Notes: generated by a model from the letters alone, not told the origin. Counted from the stretch's first letter, positions 1-11,163 are shown. The stretch is DNA of 64,000 bases from Diphasiastrum complanatum (GCA_029204225.1 CM055099.1:52223298-52287297), one strand, 5' to 3'. Program-made: numbers and translations.

Positions 1-402
1 GATCTTGCTTCTTGGACTACCCTCAAGGACGCTCTCATCAAGCGTTTCAAACCTTCTAAACTGACTTTGATCGCACTCATCCAAATCACACATATTAAGA
101 TGCGTCACAAAGAGTCTGTTAGAAACTACATTGAGCATTTTAAGCGCCTCAAGGTAGAATGTATTGATGAAAATATCATTGAAATAATGGCCATCAAACT
201 GTTCCTGCTTGGACTTTGTAAAAATATCTGTCGAGAACTGAAACCAGTTGAACTTTACGATCAACTTAAGGACGTAATGATTGATGCCATCCGTGAAGAA
301 GACGAGGGTTCCGATGAGGACTTTGATAACAGAGAAAAGAAATCAAGAAATCTCAAACATCTTAATCATCAGAAGTTCGAAAATACCACCCAATCCTCAT
401 AG
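1..402 (+). pseudogene. Retrotransposon gag fragment (Ty3/gypsy-like)
   Basis: The open frame matches the core of the Retrotrans_gag family: an arginine-phenylalanine pair after the first helix (KRFKP, near base 45), then a KESVRNYIEHFKRLK stretch and the LFLLGL motif that usually ends the domain. It enters from outside the window, so the amino end is missing. It runs into an acidic tail (EEDEGSDEDF) and stops at 402. No protease or reverse transcriptase follows in frame. I read it as a decayed gag remnant; the family call is firm, the exact lineage is not. Confidence 0.6.
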
Positions 403-788
403 CTTCTACAACAAATGGAAACTTGGTAGAAAGCTCAACAAACCCATATGGATAAACTTGCTGCTGATTTTCAAACCGCTATGAAAAACATTGTTGAAAA
501 TCATTTTTAGCAAGAGAAAATATATGGTGTTCTATGTGTTCACAAAACCACATTGCCAATGAATGTCTCCGACTGAAACACCATTATCCGGTGGACCCCA
601 GATCCATGTATCGACAATACCGTGCTTACAATCCACAACAGTCTATGCCGCAACAAGGAGTCTATCAACCACAACCAACTGCACCCAATTAGTATCCACC
701 ACGTCAATGGTTCTTCGTTAATCAACCCGCTCCATAACATGTTGTTCACTATCTTGATCCCAATACCATCGATCCAACAACTTATTAT

Positions 789-1091
789 GTGAACAACACT
801 ACTCAACTAGGGTACTTCACTAAGACAGTTGTATATTATGCGTATGATCATAATGCCCAAACCTATGATGCTAACCCAGTTGTATTTGCAACGCATCAAC
901 TTTCACCAATACGCAGATGCTTTATCTGTGTAGGTAAACATCCTAGTATTCGTTGTCCAGACAAACTTTGCTTTTCACCAGCTTGTGAAAATTGTGGCAT
1001 TGAACACCATGTGAAGTATTGTCCTTCCCGATCTAAACCAGCTGCTCCTATATGCTCCATGCAAGTAGAAACCTTGCCAGTTGAAACTTAG
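789..1091 (+). pseudogene. Retroelement zinc-knuckle region, first copy
   Basis: This 100-codon frame holds two adjacent cysteine-histidine knuckles. The first is C-x2-C-x3-H-x4-C (CFICVGKHPSIRC), one residue shorter than the standard CCHC spacing. The second is C-x2-C-x4-H-x3-C (CENCGIEHHVKYC). Zinc knuckles of this kind bind RNA in retrotransposon Gag. A phrase after the knuckles (VLTR followed by TQ or AQ) recurs after the second knuckle set near 1730, so the two regions look like diverged copies of one module. Stops break the frame after 1091. Confidence 0.5.
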
Positions 1092-1505
1092 CCAGTCTGG
1101 GTCTTGACTCGTACACAAACCTAGTGTCGAGCCCCTACCATTGCACCCAGCAACATCCAACAACCCAACATTCCCTCGAGTGAAGGGTCTATCTACACCA
1201 ATTGTTTATCCTCAACCTTCTAAAGAGATCAGACCGCATCACAAATATCATCAGTAAATTCAAAATGCACTTGAAGCTTTCTTGTAACAATCATCCAAGG
1301 TGGAACCAGTTGCCAAAACCAACAACATTAATATCCTCCACAAAACAACCCACAGGTTCACATTCAAAAGCTGTCTAAACAACACAAACGGAAAACTCAA
1401 TCTCAGCTAGCACTCTCATACCATGCAGATACCACATCCACTCTTGGCAGTCCCTCATGCTCCTGCAAAAGAGATGAGTATCCAACTAATCCATAAAATC
1501 CAGAA

Positions 1506-2107
1506 ATGCTAGCCATCCAAGATGGTTATGCAATTGCCCAAGGGCCCATGAGCAACAGATGCTTCATCTGTGGCGAAACGAGACATTTCATAGTTGATTG
1601 TAAGGTTAAAAACCAATACCATGCCGAATGTCCAGTGTTCGAAAACACAGCTTCAAAGATTGCCCCAAGCAACCAAACAATATCCTACCCGCCCGACATG
1701 TATCTTCAGAACCTGTTAGGGTCCTAACTCGAGCTCAATGCCAAGCTCAACAACAACAGCAAAACCAAGTAAAACTTGCTGACCATACGGGAAGCTCTTT
1801 GACAGCTTCCACACTACCATGGGACTATCCTGAACCACGAGTGAAAAAATGGCGATACAACGAATTCCGAGATGAGCTTTTGCAGGAGGAACACAACACA
1901 GAACGTTTGTTATCTACTCTGATCCTCACAAAAGAGCTACAGAGACTCAAAGTTCTCTTTGAACTTCTGCAAGCCCAGATCACAATGCCGTTCCATAGTG
2001 CAATGAGGTCTTTCACAGGCCTCCAAAGTTATATCCATAGAAGTTTTCAGCTACCCAATATCCAAGACGAACAACAAAAACTCGATGAGATTCCAAAAAT
2101 TCCTTAG
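1506..2107 (+). pseudogene. Retroelement zinc-knuckle region, second copy, with Gln-rich tail
   Basis: A canonical CCHC knuckle (CFICGETRHFIVDC) lies at about 1561-1602. A partial second knuckle (KHSFKDCP) follows in the next frame near 1645, so at least one frameshift lies between them. The downstream frame reaches 2107 and contains a glutamine run (QAQQQQQNQ). The order knuckle, knuckle, VLTR-AQ repeats that of the 789-1091 region. No catalytic domain is visible. It may belong to the copia remnant that follows or to the gag remnant at 1-402. Confidence 0.45.
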
Positions 2108-2113
2108 ATTCCT

Positions 2114-2579
2114 ATGAATCTGATGAATATCGGTGTTGCTAATGGGATTAGCATCACCTTACCCATGCATTATAAAGATTATCCAGCAGCATCCACTATC
2201 TATGGAACAAGAAGTGGCTATCTTTATAAACTCAGCCATTGTTACTCTTCTAACTGTCAAGCTCTTCACACAGCCACTTCTAAATCAACTGATATGTTGT
2301 GGCATTTCAAACTTGGCCATCTTAACTTGAACAATATTCAACAAATGTCTGCTCAGAGTCTAGTACAAATCTGCCTTCTGTCAGCAAGCCAACTTCTCCA
2401 TGCGAAGTTGTATTATCAGCAAGCATGCTAGAAGCCTCTTCATTTCAGACTCAGCCCATACATCCAAGGGCTTGCTTGACCTTGTACACAATAACATTTG
2501 TCGCCCGATGCAGACTGCTTCCACAAGGGGGAGCTCTCTATTTCCTAACCTTCATTGACGACTTCTCTCGAAGGACTAC
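2114..2579 (+). pseudogene. Ty1/copia GAG-pre-integrase and integrase start (interrupted)
   Basis: The translation contains SGYLYKL and then MLWHFKLGHLNLNNI, the signature of the copia GAG-pre-integrase domain and its histidine pair. Further on, in shifted frames, are a GLLDLVHNNICRPMQT phrase and FIDDFSRR, the conserved opening of the copia integrase core. The reading is cut at 2579 by the gypsy element inserted at 2580, and integrase-like sequence resumes at 8776. Several frameshifts and stops show it was already decayed. Confidence 0.65.
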
Positions 2580-2932
2580 TGTTACGAGCTCGTAACCAGT
2601 GCCGAACCCTAGAGAACACAGATAGGTCAGATACCACAGTCAGGGTCGTGTCCAGCGTACATGACCAACAGGGCAGTGTGAGTAGTGTGCCCCAGCACGG
2701 TCCATAGCTATGGCGGGCCTAACACAGCCTAGGGACCCTGTCAGCAGGATAGGGCCCCCAGTTGGGTCCCGACGTGCAGTCGGCCACGTCAGTGCCACGT
2801 GGCCGACACTTGGCAGTTGCATGCTACCAGTCCTCACACTGGGCTAGGAGGGGCTTACTCTATATCAGGGAGTAGGCAAGGTTGGGTGGATCAGTTAGTG
2901 TTTGCCCTACTGTGGTGTTAGGATCTATTACA
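2580..2932 (+). repeat. 5' LTR of gypsy chromovirus
   Basis: This is a 353-bp direct repeat of 8413-8770. It starts TGTTACGAGCTCGTAAC, itself a short palindrome, and ends TATTACA. A TATA-like string (CTCTATATCAG) lies at about 2858-2868. It lacks the 5 bases AAGAC present in the 3' copy. Confidence 0.95.
2779..2807 (+). promoter_or_regulatory. LTR inverted repeat with G-box
   Basis: Two perfect 11-bp arms, GTCGGCCACGT and ACGTGGCCGAC, flank a 7-bp spacer. The right arm creates a CACGTG G-box at 2796-2801 and the left arm carries CCACGTC. It lies about 50 bp upstream of the TATA-like string and recurs in the 3' LTR. In plants CACGTG is a binding site for bHLH and bZIP regulators, so this is a plausible U3 enhancer; that role is inferred. 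Confidence 0.5.
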
Positions 2933-2933
2933 C

Positions 2934-2946
2934 TGGTATCAGAGCC
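2934..2946 (+). other. Primer binding site, initiator tRNA-Met
   Basis: The sequence TGGTATCAGAGCC, one base after the 5' LTR end, is the complement of the plant initiator tRNA-Met 3' end used by most plant LTR retrotransposons. The leader from here to the gag start at 3637 has only short non-conserved ORFs. Confidence 0.9.
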
Positions 2947-3636
2947 ATCTCCATCCTAGGGAGTTCAGGACAGCAGTAGAGAAAGCTATCAGAAGATAGG
3001 AAAGATTTCTGAGATTCTCAGAAAAGAATTGAGGAGGAAAATCGCTGTAGGAACAGCTTTCAAATCCTTGAAATTTGCTGGGAATTTATAGTTGTTTGAA
3101 GCACAATCCCTTGTAGAAGCTCAGCGCTGAAAAATCAGGGATTTACCCTTGATTTTTATGTATCAGTTGTGGATTTTTGAGCACATTTTAAATAGAAAAC
3201 GTGGAGCAGGTCCAGCGCTGCCAAATTGGGTGGAAACTTCGAATTTGGAGTGAAATTTTCTGGAATTTGGAGCGGATCTGAGACAGAATCGTGGGTGCAG
3301 GTCCAGCGCTGAAGGTCTTAACCACAAGTTTGCAACTGTTTTGGGTCCTAAAACGGGAATTTTGGAGCAAAAAGTATACACCTCAGACAGCGAGGGAAGG
3401 GGCCAAGACGATCAGAAGTTTGTTTCTTTTTCTTGGTACCTTGATCTCTGATTTTTCCGGACAGCAGATCTGAAAGCAGTGGAGGAAGAGCTGAAAGGGC
3501 TTTTCTTGATTCTCTCTGTGGAAGTACAGTTCTCAGAAAGAGCTAAGTTTTCTTTCCCTCCTTGTACAGTTGTAAATTAGTCTTTTAGACTTTTTTTTCC
3601 TTCAGAAGTTAAGGTAACTCTCTTTCAGTTCCGAAG

Positions 3637-4560
3637 ATGACCACTCCTCAGGGACCTGATCAACCCCCGGAGAGAGGCTTCGACGAACTTGAAACAGAAG
3701 CCTTGGCTTACAAAAAAGGGAAGGAACCCATGGAAGTGGAAGAACAGGAACAGTTCGCCGAAGAACTCGACGAACTGGTTACCAAGGAGCAGTTCCTCCA
3801 ATTGGTAACAGAAGTGGATGAACTGAAGTTGGCATTAGCCAATTTCAAGTCCAGTGTGGACGACTCGTTCGCTGAACTCAAAAATTTGTTTTTGAGTTCC
3901 GCGAAAGGAAGCCTTCCCTCCACTTCTCAGTTATCCCCTTCTCCACTTCCATCAGTTTCGGGTGAGACTTTACGGTCTCACCCCAGTGTTTTTAAAGATT
4001 TAAAGCCTCCTACTTTTAATGGGGAAGAGAAGGATAGAAATGCAGATATTCTACAAACCTTCCTCAGCAAATGGAAGAACATTCATGCTCTTAAACAGAC
4101 CCCTGACCATTTGCAAGCAATTGAGGCCAGTCTTTCTTTAGGGCCTATGGCCTATAAGTGGTGGTTAAATCTCCAGGAGACTGGGCAGACTCCCCGGTCA
4201 TGGAAAGCTTTTGAAGAAGCTTTCCTAAGAGAATTTCTACCAGAGAATGAACTTGATAGAGCCTGGGAAGCCTGGGAAAGAACAGTAATGGACAAGTCCC
4301 TCATCCAATATATCTCGCAGTATCGAGAAGCAATTTTAAAGATTAAAAATATGGATGACTATCAAAAAATCAGGGGATTTGTCCGTGGCCTCAAAGATGA
4401 ATATAAAGTAGAGGTCCAGAGAAACTCGCCTACTACCCTTGAGCAAGCTCTCAGATATGCTCAAATCTATGATGATTCAGTGGGTAGGAAGAGAGCGAGA
4501 CAGCAACCACTTTCTGAGCAGCTTCCTCAGAAAGACTTTCAATTTAAAAGAAATTTTTAA
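3637..4560 (+). CDS. Gypsy Gag polyprotein (307 codons)
   Basis: Gag forms the particle that packages element RNA. Residues about 30-85 are acidic and predicted to coil. Residues about 125-285 match Retrotrans_gag: an FNGEE start, the WWLNL motif, a [14 protein letters not shown] block and a [13 protein letters not shown] end. The start at 3637 is the first long ATG after the leader, and no other ATG gives the full domain. The frame ends at 4558-4560 (TAA) before any zinc knuckle; the CCHC knuckle lies downstream in the minus-one frame. Residues near the stop are basic. See the slippery-site entry for how the frames could be joined. Confidence 0.85.
   Translation: MTTPQGPDQPPERGFDELETEALAYKKGKEPMEVEEQEQFAEELDELVTKEQFLQLVTEVDELKLALANFKSSVDDSFAELKNLFLSSAKGSLPSTSQLSPSPLPSVSGETLRSHPSVFKDLKPPTFNGEEKDRNADILQTFLSKWKNIHALKQTPDHLQAIEASLSLGPMAYKWWLNLQETGQTPRSWKAFEEAFLREFLPENELDRAWEAWERTVMDKSLIQYISQYREAILKIKNMDDYQKIRGFVRGLKDEYKVEVQRNSPTTLEQALRYAQIYDDSVGRKRARQQPLSEQLPQKDFQFKRNF
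4551..4560 (+). other. Candidate -1 frameshift site at gag stop
   Basis: The last two sense codons of gag and its stop read A AAT TTT TAA. The first seven bases fit the X XXY YYZ slippery pattern in the gag frame, and one backward slip enters the pol frame, which is open from here through the CCHC knuckle and protease. The homopolymer-rich context is also where a chance indel would be expected, so the site could be a mutation. I saw no obvious pseudoknot downstream by eye. Confidence 0.4.
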
Positions 4561-6107
4561 AAAGAAAGAAAGAAGATAAATTTAAAGGTGAAGCTCCTCA
4601 GAAACGCCCTTCACTCATACAGCCCTTAAAACCAGATGATTTTGAGAAAGCCAAACAAGAACGTTTGTGCTTTGTGTGTATGGGCAAGGGACACACAGTC
4701 AGACAGTGTCCCAAGGGGCCTTTCACTAAAAAAGATAAAAAACAAGTTCATCTTGTTCAGACTGTATGTTTCCCCAGTGACTCGGCAGCTTCCGAGATCA
4801 AAGTGTATCATGAAGATCATGAACACTGTTGCCAGCTGACCTCTGCAATGCTAGCGAGACCCTTCAGCTTTGGGCCGCATGACCTAGTACGTATGCATGG
4901 GAAAGTTGGTAACCAGTCAGTAAGAGTCATGGTTGATGATGGGGCAACCCATAATTTCATCAACCACACCCTGGTTAAAAAGCTTAAACTACCAGAAGTA
5001 CCTAGTCAGCATAGGTACATAGTTTCATTAGCTAAGGGTGAAGATAAAAAAATATGGGAAACTATGGTAAATAAGTTAAATCTTGGTATTCAGGGGTACC
5101 AAGATCAAATAAACTTTCAGATAATGCACCTGGATCGAACAGACATTGTTCTCGGGAGAGATTGGCTCTACAGTTTAGGACCTTCCCTCCACAGAAACTA
5201 TCAGGAGAACACCCTCAGCTTTCAGTATAAAGGCCGAGAGATCCAGTTGCATGGGGAGCATGATGTTCCCAACAGCCCTATGGTCTGCAGTTCAGAACTC
5301 TGTCAGCTAATCGGAGACGAAGACCATCAGGTATTCTTATGTGACTTTCAGTTTATTCCTGAAGTTTCTATTTCCAGTTCTATTCAGCAGAAAATCAGTA
5401 AATTAGAAACTTTATTGTCTAAATTTAAAGATGTTTTTCCTGAAGATTTGCCACATGGTTTACCACCTAGCAGAGAGGTAGATCATGTAATAAACCTAGT
5501 ACCAGGTACAGCACCTGTTTCTAAACCTCCGTATCGGGTCAGCCGAACAGAGGATGAAGAAATAACTAGGCAGTTAACAGACTATCTTGGGAAAGGCCAA
5601 ATTCAGACCAGTAGTTCACCATGGGCCTCACCAGTCCTATTGGTGAAAAAGAAGGAGGGGTCTATGCGTCTTTGCGTAGATTACAGAGCCCTCAATAAAG
5701 TCACAATTAAGAATAAATACCCTATGCCTCGGGCAGACGAGTTGTTTGATCAACTCGACGGGGCTAAGTTTTTCAGCAAAATAGACCTCAGAACGGGATA
5801 TCATCAAGTCCGTATAAAATCGGAAGATGTCTCGAAAACAGCTTTTAGGACTCGTCACGGTCATTATGAGTTTAAGGTGATGCCATTTGGGCTCACAAAT
5901 GCTCCAGCTACCTTTATGACCTTGATGAACAGTGTCCTCAGACCATACTTGGGTAAGTTTGTAGTCGTATTTTTAGATGACATCCTCGTCTACAGCAAAA
6001 CGAGGAAGGAGCATATAAAACACCTCAGAAAGGTGTTTCGACTGCTCAGAAAGCATAAGCTTTATGCTAAACAATCCAAGTGTGAATTCTTCGTTGAAGA
6101 AGTAGCA
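4561..6107 (+). pseudogene. Gypsy pol, 5' part: CCHC, protease, reverse transcriptase
   Basis: The frame is open upstream of its first ATG (4665) back to the slippery site, as expected for a Gag-Pol fusion. It begins with a canonical knuckle, [14 protein letters not shown]. About 90 residues after the ATG comes a pepsin-like protease motif, VDDGATHNF, where D-D-G replaces the usual D-[ST]-G. Reverse transcriptase follows with [34 protein letters not shown] and the catalytic FLDDILVYS (about residue 435). The homology breaks at about 6107: the expected YLGH segment after CEFFVEEVA is missing and the frame changes, consistent with a small deletion of roughly 13-14 bases. The reading then ends at 6170. 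Confidence 0.9.
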
Positions 6108-8401
6108 TTATCTCTTCAGATGGGATTAAGATGGACCCAAATAAGGTTAAAGCCATACTCAGTTGGCTGAGACCTCAGAATATTTTGGAACTTCAAATCT
6201 TTCTTGGTCTGGCGGGATATTACAGACGATTTGTCAAGGAATATGCTCAGATAGCAGTCCCTATGACAAATCTCCTTAAGGGGAAGGGAAAGGAGTTCAT
6301 TTGGGAGTCCGCACAACAGGAGAGCTTTGATGCTCTCAAAACAGCCTTAGCTACAGCACCAGTTTTAAAGGTCGTCGACCCCAATCAGCCATTCGTGGTC
6401 GAAACAGATGCTAGCGACTTTGCAGTAGGTGCTGTGCTAACTCAGGGTGGACGACCAGTTGCGTTCGAGAGTAAAAAACTCGAGCCAGCACAGACTAGGT
6501 ATAGTGCCTATGAAAAGGAACTCTTTTCTATAGTCCATGCCCTTAAGACTTGGAGGCATTATTTGTATGGTGCCAACTTTGAGGTCCTGACAGACCATGA
6601 GAGTCTCAGATACCTTTGCAATCAACCTGAGCTTAGAGGTCGGAAAGCTCGTTGGGCAGAGTTGATGCAAGAGTTTGACATGTCTATCAGATATAGGCGT
6701 GGAAAATTCAATACAGTAGCAGATGCCCTTAGCAGAATGCCTATGATAAACGAGCTGAGTTTTACTCAGATTCGTAATGAGTTACTCGAGTCCTTGAGAG
6801 GGAAATGCCAGCATGATGCATTCTTCTCTATTATCTGGAACTCAGTCCAGAACAGACAGTTACAGACTCCAGAACCAGTTCCCTGGGCTAGTGCCAGTTC
6901 ATCCAAGAATACGGCAGCTTCCGTTGAGGATGATAATGAGTCCGAGTATACGTCATCAGATGACGTTGAGGATTCTGAGCCTGTATTACCCAAGCAAATC
7001 CCAGTGGTTGAGGGTCAGTTGACTCAAGGATTCAAATGGAAACAGTATTCCATTCAGGATGAGTACTTGCTCTATAGAGATAGAGTATGTGTCCCCAATT
7101 CAGAGGATTATAGGCAGCAGGTCCTATATGAATGTCATGACAATCCTAGCGCGGGACACCCAGGCATACAGAAGACCTATGAGCTTCTTCGTAGGCAATT
7201 TTTCTGGCCCAGTATGAAAAGGGACGTCCACCAGTATGTAACCAGTTGCCAGAAATGTCAAGTAAATAAAGCAGAGCGTTTAAAGGCAGGAGGGTTGTTG
7301 CATCCCTTAGAAATACCAGCTGGTAAATGGGAGAGTATCTCCATGGATTTTATAGTAGGCCTGCCTAAAACCCAAAAGGGTAATGACGCTATATGGGTCA
7401 CAGTTGACCGTCTGACCAAAATGGCTCATTTTATTCCGACCAAAACAACCGTTAGAGCTCCAGAGTTAGCGAGGTTGTTTGTAGACGGGCTATTTAAATT
7501 GTACGGTCTACCTTCCGGCATAGTCAGCGACCGGGACAGTAAGTTTACTGGAAATTTTTGGAAGGCAGTATTCCATCATCTCCATACTAAACTTAATATG
7601 AGTACCACCGACCATCCACAGACGGACGGTCAAACAGAAAGGGTAAATCAAGTGCTGGAGGATATGCTTCGTGCATACGTCAGCAAGAGGCAGACTAATT
7701 GGGAGGAGTATCTCTCGATATTAGAGTTTGCTTACAACAGTACCAAACATTCAGCTACGGGATACAGCCCATTTATGCTGATGTACGGTTTTCAGCCACG
7801 CTCACCCACAGCTGTAGGGTTTAAACAAGAAAAAGTTGAAGCAGCCAGAAACTTTTTAGAAGACCTAAACCAGATGATAGAACATGCTAAGCGTAGCATT
7901 AGACAATCCCAGGATCGAGCCAGGCATTATGCAGATCCACACAGACGGGATGTGCAGTTCTCCACTGGTGAGAGAGTCTACTTGAGAGTCCCAGTTGACT
8001 CTAAAACCCTCAAATCAGGAGTGTGTGCTAAGTTGTCTCCAAGGTATTGTGGTCCCTTTACCATCAGTAGGAGACTAGGCGAGGTCACCTATGAACTAGA
8101 ACTCCCACACAGCAGTAAGGTTTTTCCAGTTTTTCATGTAAGTCAGTTACGAAAAGCCTTAACCAGATCAGATAATCTGGTAGGGGACAGTGTTCTAGTT
8201 CTCCCATTGGATCCTCAACAACCTCCACATGAACCAGAGGATATTCTTGATAGTAGAGAGACGCAGACTCGTCATACTCTATACCGAGAATATCTGGTTA
8301 AGTGGAATGATCAGCCTGTTGAGAATGCCACTTGGGAAAGAGGCAGCGTCCTTCGCAAGATTTTTCCAGACTTTGTCTTAGAGGACCAAGACGGTTCTTA
8401 A
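6108..8401 (+). pseudogene. Gypsy pol, 3' part: RNase H, integrase, chromodomain
   Basis: The frame resumes the polyprotein with [14 protein letters not shown] and stays open to TAA at 8399-8401 (756 codons from the ATG at 6131). RNase H lies at residues about 88-210 ([23 protein letters not shown]). The integrase HHCC zinc-binding region is at about 335-377 ([18 protein letters not shown]). The DD-E core has [16 protein letters not shown] and an E after TDGQ. A carboxy-terminal chromodomain ([30 protein letters not shown]) lies at about 703-740; such domains steer integration toward marked chromatin. Only the deletion at its start prevents a continuous pol. Confidence 0.9.
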
Positions 8402-8412
8402 GGGGGAGGGAG
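8400..8412 (+). other. Polypurine tract
   Basis: The purine run AAGGGGGAGGGAG overlaps the pol stop codon and abuts the 3' LTR at 8413. It has the position and composition of the plus-strand primer of LTR elements. Confidence 0.9.
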
Positions 8413-8770
8413 TGTTACGAGCTCGTAACCAGTGCCGAACCCTAGAGAACACAGATAGGTCAGATACCACAGTCAGGGTCGTGTCCAGCGTACATGACCA
8501 ACAGGGCAAGACAGTGTGAGTAGTGTGCCCCAGCACGGTCCATAGCTATGGCGGGCCTAACACAGCCTAGGGACCCTGTCAGCAGGATAGGGCCCCCAGT
8601 TGGGTCCCGACGTGCAGTCGGCCACGTCAGTGCCACGTGGCCGACACTTGGCAGTTGCATGCTACCAGTCCTCACACTGGGCTAGGAGGGGCTTACTCTA
8701 TATCAGGGAGTAGGCAAGGTTGGGTGGATCAGTTAGTGTTTGCCCTACTGTGGTGTTAGGATCTATTACA
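8413..8770 (+). repeat. 3' LTR of gypsy chromovirus
   Basis: This 358-bp copy of the 5' LTR carries an extra AAGAC around 8506-8510 and is otherwise identical by eye. It is followed by the target duplication ACTAC at 8771-8775. Confidence 0.95.
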
Positions 8771-8775
8771 ACTAC

Positions 8776-8905
8776 TACCTACTTTATGAAGAACAAGACA
8801 CTCATCAAAAGTGCCAAGAGCATGCTGGACCATGCCTCTCACTTTCCAAAAAGTACTGGTACCTTGACCCAAGTCATAAGCAAAACATCACAATAGGATG
8901 CAAAT
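8776..8905 (+). pseudogene. Ty1/copia integrase continuation after insertion
   Basis: Directly after the target duplication the reading gives TYFMKNKTLIKSAKSML, which fits the residues that follow FIDDFSRR in copia integrases (aromatic-x-F-M-K-x-K). This joins the remnant at 2114-2579 and shows that the gypsy element landed inside it. Homology fades after about 8900. An open frame continues to 9144 but I cannot assign it. Confidence 0.55.
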
Positions 8906-9144
8906 GGATAGGGACCATATGTATCTTAGAAACCCGTTCAGACTGCGTCAGAACGTTTTTTTTTCCTTCCGTCTACATGTGTTATATGGATTTGGAATTT
9001 GTATTAGAAGGCATAAGATCCAACTGTAGCTTGAGAATCAGTGGTTCAGGCAGAGTTCAAAATCAGGGTTCCCAGGAAAGAATAAGCCTAATTTCCAAAT
9101 GCCAATTGTTTCACAAAAAAAAATTAGATGTAACTAGAAAATAG

Positions 9145-9841
9145 TGATTTATCTTGTACTTAACATTATTTACTTCTTAGTATAGCAGTACTTAGATAAT
9201 ATAGAATGTCCACTTGCAAGTGATGACTTCCAAGTGCACACAATAATTGACTACATTTGACAAATTCAAACTCAAATATAACTATAATCCAAAGTTAAAT
9301 ATAGGCATGATTTGAACTCCATATAACCATGGTCCCGTTAACATTATAACCGAGATTCAAACTTAAATATGACCTTGATCCATTTTCCACCATAGAGTTG
9401 AATAGGGTGAACAACAACATGGTAGGGTGGAAAAACCACACTTGTCACTAATGGTCCATAAGCAAATGGTTTTGATTCTTTAATGTTTGAGATAGATCAA
9501 AACTTTTCAAAAGGGGATTGCTTTTTTTTTAGGAAAGAATTTTGATTTAGTGAAACCTTGTTCACAAGTAAATGTTGTGGCTGATAGGGTATTTGTATAT
9601 GGTAACAATATCAATTAGTGTCTCTACAGCAGCCAGCTGAGGCTTAAAATGTGTCTTGAAGAGCATCTGAGGCCACATGTTGAAAAGGCTGTGCTAAACC
9701 TAAAAAAAGGAGTTTCCTATTTCTCTCATACTTAGAGACTTAGATAGGGGCAAGAAACTGGACCAACAATTGAAATACATGTGCATCAAAGCAACTATGA
9801 AAAAGGAGGAACTTCACAAAGCAGGTTTTCTTTTTTTCTTT
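9145..9841. other. AT-rich sequence without recognised gene
   Basis: I see no coding homology, LTR or terminal repeat here. The sequence is AT-rich with short homopolymers. Confidence 0.5.
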
Positions 9842-9942
9842 TTTGTAAAAAAATACATATTTTTTTAGTTTTTTTGGGGGTCCCGTTCAGGAACGGAACA
9901 CATTCTGGAATGCGTTCCGCCGTTTCAGAACTGGCAACTATG
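9842..9942. repeat. Lone hAT-type right terminus
   Basis: An A/T-rich stretch is followed by nested near-palindromes (GGAACGG, GGAATGCGTTCC) and ends GGCAACTATG at 9942. The architecture matches the right ends of the hAT elements at 13850 and 46627: a subterminal palindrome and a final CTATG. No matching left end or 8-bp duplication was found, so it is probably a relic. Confidence 0.35.
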
Positions 9943-10638
9943 ATAAGTACACTAACCACAAAGCAATGATAATGAATATCTCTAGTGGTAATCTGCTATA
10001 TTGAACTAAACCTAAGGTATCTCATCGAAAATGCCACTTTAGAAATAGTCTCTAGTCAATTAACCACAACCAACTAGGAATGAGGCCTAATGGCCTAATT
10101 AAACTTCACAAGAGCCCGAACTAGCTAGTTAGAGCCGAATTATGAGTGAATATCGAATAATAAGTACCTAAACTATGCTTGTAACTCTTAGTTATGGACA
10201 TGTAATTAGAAACTTAAGGACACTCATTGACATCCATGGGGCCTATTAGATACATTGCACCCTTATTTTTTAATGCCAGTATCGAATGCTCCATGAGACC
10301 TATTAGGAGGATGCAAGTAGCCTTGGAGTCCATGCTCGAGCCCTAATCAAACATTTATATCATGGAACTCTCTACGTTGTCCCAAAATGGTGTAAGTAAG
10401 ATCTTTGCTACTTGTACATGATACATACCCCCCTCCTTCCCGCCCAAATTTCTCTCTCCTCCCCACTCTTCTTTCTCACGTTCTCCTCACTCCTCTCTCA
10501 TCTTCTCATCACCCTTCTCTCCTCTCAAGTCTCCTCCTCCCTTTTGAAACTCACAATGAACTAGAAAAACCCGAATTTTTGCCTGTTTGGGTTTTCTTTC
10601 TCATTAGGCCAATTTTAACAAAATCTATTTGAACTAAA
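9943..10638. other. Non-coding spacer with CT-rich tract
   Basis: Nothing recognisable is encoded. 10430-10550 is strongly pyrimidine-rich (mixed CT and CCTCC). The segment ends where homology to hAT copy 1 starts at 10639. Confidence 0.4.
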
Positions 10639-10756
10639 TGCGTGAGATCTCGCGCCTCCTGCAGCAGACAAATTACAACAATCGCTAAACCATAGCATAA
10701 AAGAAACGCATCAGACTCGAGTGAGAAACAACAAACTAGACACTGAAGAGTCATAC

Positions 10757-11163
10757 CTATGCTCGTCCAAGGCTGACAACAGAATCCCCTCGCCGATGCG
10801 CTCCATGAACTCGTAAATGAGACCGAGGGTGCACCCCTCACGGTCTACCAGACGCAGCACTCTGTAAATGGGTAGTAGGATCCCACTAATCTCCTCAGCA
10901 GCTCTCCAGAACTCGTCGCCGTACACAGTGGACTGGAAAAATGCCGAATGGGGGAGGTCTGTAAAGTCCCGGAAGGCCACGCTGGAAACCATCCGCCGCA
11001 ATGCATCCTTCACCACCACCAATCGCTCTAGCACCAAGAAGTAAAATGCAAAGCGTGTGGGTGCGGGCTTCTTCAGGTTTAGGGTGGAGAAGGTGCGGAA
11101 CAGGGCCAACACACGCCTCTTCCTGGTGACAAAAGTGACCAGGCGCATGGCCGTAGAAGTGAT
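10757..11163 (-). pseudogene. hAT transposase copy 1, exon 3
   Basis: The exon encodes TSTAMRLVTFVTRKRR, PTRFAFYFLVLERLVVVKDAL and FRVLRLVDREGCTLGLIYEFM. This is the helical part of hAT transposases between the catalytic core and the dimerisation domain. It is uninterrupted and flanked by a TTGCAG acceptor and a GTATGA donor. Exon 4 starts at 10658 and is lost after about 20 bp at the truncation point. Confidence 0.8.

Larger units (their letters stand above)
2580..8770 (+). mobile_element. Young Ty3/gypsy chromovirus with both LTRs
   Basis: The element has LTRs at 2580-2932 and 8413-8770, starting TGTTACG and ending TTACA, flanked by an identical 5-bp target duplication ACTAC (2575-2579 and 8771-8775). 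By eye the LTRs differ only by a 5-bp indel, so the insertion is recent. Inside are an initiator-tRNA-Met primer site, gag, protease, reverse transcriptase, RNase H, integrase, a chromodomain and a polypurine tract, in Ty3/gypsy order. The chromodomain marks it as a chromovirus. It is not autonomous as read: gag and pol are in different frames, and a short deletion disrupts reverse transcriptase near 6108. Confidence 0.95.

Noticed and set aside
2934-2946. tRNA gene
   Set aside because: The tRNA-Met-like words here and at 40879 and 54506 are primer sites only; no cloverleaf surrounds them.
4929-4937. Protease inactivated by the D-D-G motif in gypsy 1
   Set aside because: The catalytic Asp is present and the second position varies among plant elements as far as I recall, so loss of activity cannot be claimed.
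9388-9942. CATAG at 9388 as left partner of the hAT-type terminus at 9942
   Set aside because: The inner sequence does not match (GAGTTG against TTGCCAG) and the 8-bp flanks differ (TTTTCCAC against ATAAGTAC).
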